A stretch of DNA of 5,866 nucleotides from Candidatus Sericytochromatia bacterium (GTDB lineage Bacteria; Cyanobacteriota; Sericytochromatia; UBA7694). Position numbers and translations under genes: made by a program. Position 1 is the first letter of the stretch, and each line of letters begins with the position of its first letter. The notes under the pieces were generated by a model. The model did no database searches and had not been told where the DNA came from. It was given only the letters and a program-made list of their open reading frames with translations. Shown in pieces: positions 4,474-5,866 of the stretch. Where the stretch lies: positions 1-5,866 of the forward strand of contig CAJYHH010001195.1 in assembly GCA_913773825.1 (NCBI GenBank). Direction: 5' to 3'.

Positions 4474-5850
4474 ATGAAAAACGAAGCTGCTGAACCGTCT
4501 GTTCAAGTCCCTAAGTCAGGGCAGATGAAGCCTTTTTTAATCTTCATGGCGACCGCTGCATTGGCGACAGGGGTTGTGTGGCTGTCTTCGCCTGGCTCCC
4601 CCTTGTTTAATCAGCCGAGCTTAAAACAACTTCCTGGCAGTCTGGCTCCTTATCAGTTGGTCATTCCCGAAAACGTTGATCCAGAGCCTGAAATTGCTTT
4701 TTATCGTCAGCGCATCAGTCAGAATCCTGATGGCTTTCTGGACTTGGTTTCATTGGCTGATGTTTATGTGCGAAGAGCAAAAGCCACTGGCGAAGCTGGC
4801 TGGTATCTTCTGGCCGAACAAGCCGCCCGCCGCTCGTTAGCGAATTATTCCAATAATCCTGGTGCCTTGCTGGTGCTGGCTCGCGTCGCCATTGCACGTC
4901 ATGATTTTAATCAGGCCTTGAAACTGACGAGACAAGCAGAACAACTCAAGCCGGGAGATTTAGGGGCTCAGTCAAGTCTGGTGACGATTCAGCTTGGCTT
5001 AGGTGATCCCGCTGCGGCTAGACTTGCTGCTGAACAACTTGTTAAACGTGCTCCAGGTCTCGATGCCTATACTCAACGGGCCTTGGTCTCTGTTGCTCAA
5101 GGCCAGGATCAGCTTGCGATTCAAGACCTCAGGCACGGAATTGGGCTGGAGATGAGCGGTCAAATGGACGCTTCTGCTCAGGCCCGAGCCTGGCTCGGTC
5201 GTCTTTATGCTCGAACGGGCGAGCCTGATACTGCAGAGTCACTCTATACAGAGGCGTTGCGAATTCGCCCGCGCCATGCTGTTACGTTGGGCTTATTAGC
5301 CGATCTGGATCTGCGAAAAAACCGACTTGGGGATGCTGAAAGAAACTATCGCGAGGCTTTTGATGCGAGTCAGGCTCCTGTTTATTTAATCGGTCGCGCT
5401 CGGGCGTTGCAAGCTCAAAACAAACTCACTGAGGCTCACACACTTTGGCAAGAAGCCGAAAAAACGCTTCGCCGTGAAGTTAGCGCATCTGAATTTGGTC
5501 ATCGCCGCGATCTTGCCCGCCTGCTGCTAGAGCGCAGTAAAAATCCACATGAGGCGCTAACACTGATGCGAGCTGAAATCAAGCAGCGTCAGGATGCCGA
5601 AACGCTCAACGTACTGGCCTGGAGTCTGAGCGCTAACAAACTTTGGTCAGAAGCCCGCGTTGTCATACAGCGCCTGCTGGCAACGGGGGCTCATGACGCA
5701 GAATATCTTTATCGCGCAGCACTGATTGAAAAATCATTAAATCAGCCGAAAAAATCCCAGGCTTATGTGAGTGAAGCTGATCGCCGAGACCCCGGCTTTA
5801 GAACTGACCCGTTCTATCTGTCAATTCATCAGGCTTTGGAGGCCCCATGA
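4474..5850 (+). CDS. Membrane-anchored periplasmic TPR protein
   Basis: The 458-residue protein has a short N-terminal tail with two Lys (1-19), one hydrophobic helix (about 20-38, FLIFMATAALATGVVWL), a Pro/Gly-rich stalk to about 70, and then helical TPR repeats to the end. The positive-inside rule predicts the repeats lie in the periplasm. Clear repeat signatures include NPGALLVLARVAIARHDFNQ (128-147), AWLGRLYARTGEPDTAESLY (239-258), then ALRIRPRHAVTLGLLADLDL (261-280), with ALTLMRAEIK and LNVLAWSLSANKLWSEA further on. Such arrays are scaffolds for protein contacts, and no catalytic motif is visible. The SD is GAGG at 4465-4468. The stop codon overlaps the next start (ATGA), so it sits in the middle of an operon. 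I infer a role in assembling or presenting the DUF4331 pair, or the product of the next gene. Confidence 0.9.
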   Translation: MKNEAAEPSVQVPKSGQMKPFLIFMATAALATGVVWLSSPGSPLFNQPSLKQLPGSLAPYQLVIPENVDPEPEIAFYRQRISQNPDGFLDLVSLADVYVRRAKATGEAGWYLLAEQAARRSLANYSNNPGALLVLARVAIARHDFNQALKLTRQAEQLKPGDLGAQSSLVTIQLGLGDPAAARLAAEQLVKRAPGLDAYTQRALVSVAQGQDQLAIQDLRHGIGLEMSGQMDASAQARAWLGRLYARTGEPDTAESLYTEALRIRPRHAVTLGLLADLDLRKNRLGDAERNYREAFDASQAPVYLIGRARALQAQNKLTEAHTLWQEAEKTLRREVSASEFGHRRDLARLLLERSKNPHEALTLMRAEIKQRQDAETLNVLAWSLSANKLWSEARVVIQRLLATGAHDAEYLYRAALIEKSLNQPKKSQAYVSEADRRDPGFRTDPFYLSIHQALEAP

Positions 5851-5866
5851 AAGGCTTTGTTAAACA
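5847..5866 (+). CDS. Start of the next operon gene, first six codons only
   Basis: ATG at 5847 overlaps the TPR stop codon (ATGA) and is preceded by a good SD (GGAGG, 5838-5842). Only MKGFVK is visible, compatible with the start of a signal peptide. From memory, DUF4331 and TPR genes are sometimes followed by a HupE/UreJ-type membrane protein, but nothing in these 20 bases confirms that. Confidence 0.6.

Noticed and set aside
1..5866. Mobile element, CRISPR array, tRNA or rRNA
   Set aside because: No transposase or integrase, no terminal inverted repeats with target duplications, no regularly spaced long repeats and no cloverleaf-like sequence were seen.

Overview
The window looks like a chromosomal segment of a Gram-negative bacterium, most likely a gammaproteobacterium. 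Three signs point that way: Sec signal peptides, two lipoprotein signal peptides with clear lipoboxes, and a predicted outer-membrane beta-barrel protein. Genes are tightly packed with ATGA overlaps, while the two long intergenic stretches are strongly AT-rich compared with the coding DNA. I cannot name the genus from sequence alone.

The layout is two divergent transcription units around a 401-bp control region (2554-2954), plus a separate gene on the left edge. On the left (1-432, minus) is the N-terminal part of an exported, probably barrel-forming protein. An AT-rich gap of 283 bp (433-715) rich in short inverted and direct repeats follows. Next is a minus-strand two-gene operon: an XRE-type helix-turn-helix regulator with a long TPR-like C-terminal domain (1357-2553), then, overlapping by 4 bp, a small lipoprotein (716-1360). 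On the plus strand is an apparent operon: a periplasmic DUF4331 N-terminal-half protein (2955-3698), a lipoprotein carrying the DUF4331 C-terminal half (3711-4403), a membrane-anchored periplasmic TPR protein (4474-5850), and the first six codons of a further gene overlapping by ATGA (5847 onward).

The main point is that DUF4331, usually one polypeptide, is here divided between two adjacent genes: a soluble exported N-half and a lipid-anchored C-half on a Pro/Thr-rich tether. A second, diverged copy of the C-half lipoprotein lies in the divergent operon, co-transcribed with the HTH-TPR regulator and without its own N-half. My inference is that the two C-half lipoproteins are alternative membrane partners for a single N-half, that the TPR protein is a periplasmic scaffold for them, and that the regulator reads out or controls the system. 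None of these proteins has a recognisable catalytic motif, so the biochemical function is unknown.

Regulatory signals worth noting are a good sigma70-type promoter for the regulator that places the start of transcription at or next to its ATG (a likely leaderless mRNA), a palindrome inside that promoter whose surrounding 20-bp block recurs in the left intergenic region, a 7-2-7 palindrome and a tandem 8-bp repeat upstream of the DUF4331 operon, and a perfect 12-bp hairpin between the C-half lipoprotein and the TPR gene.
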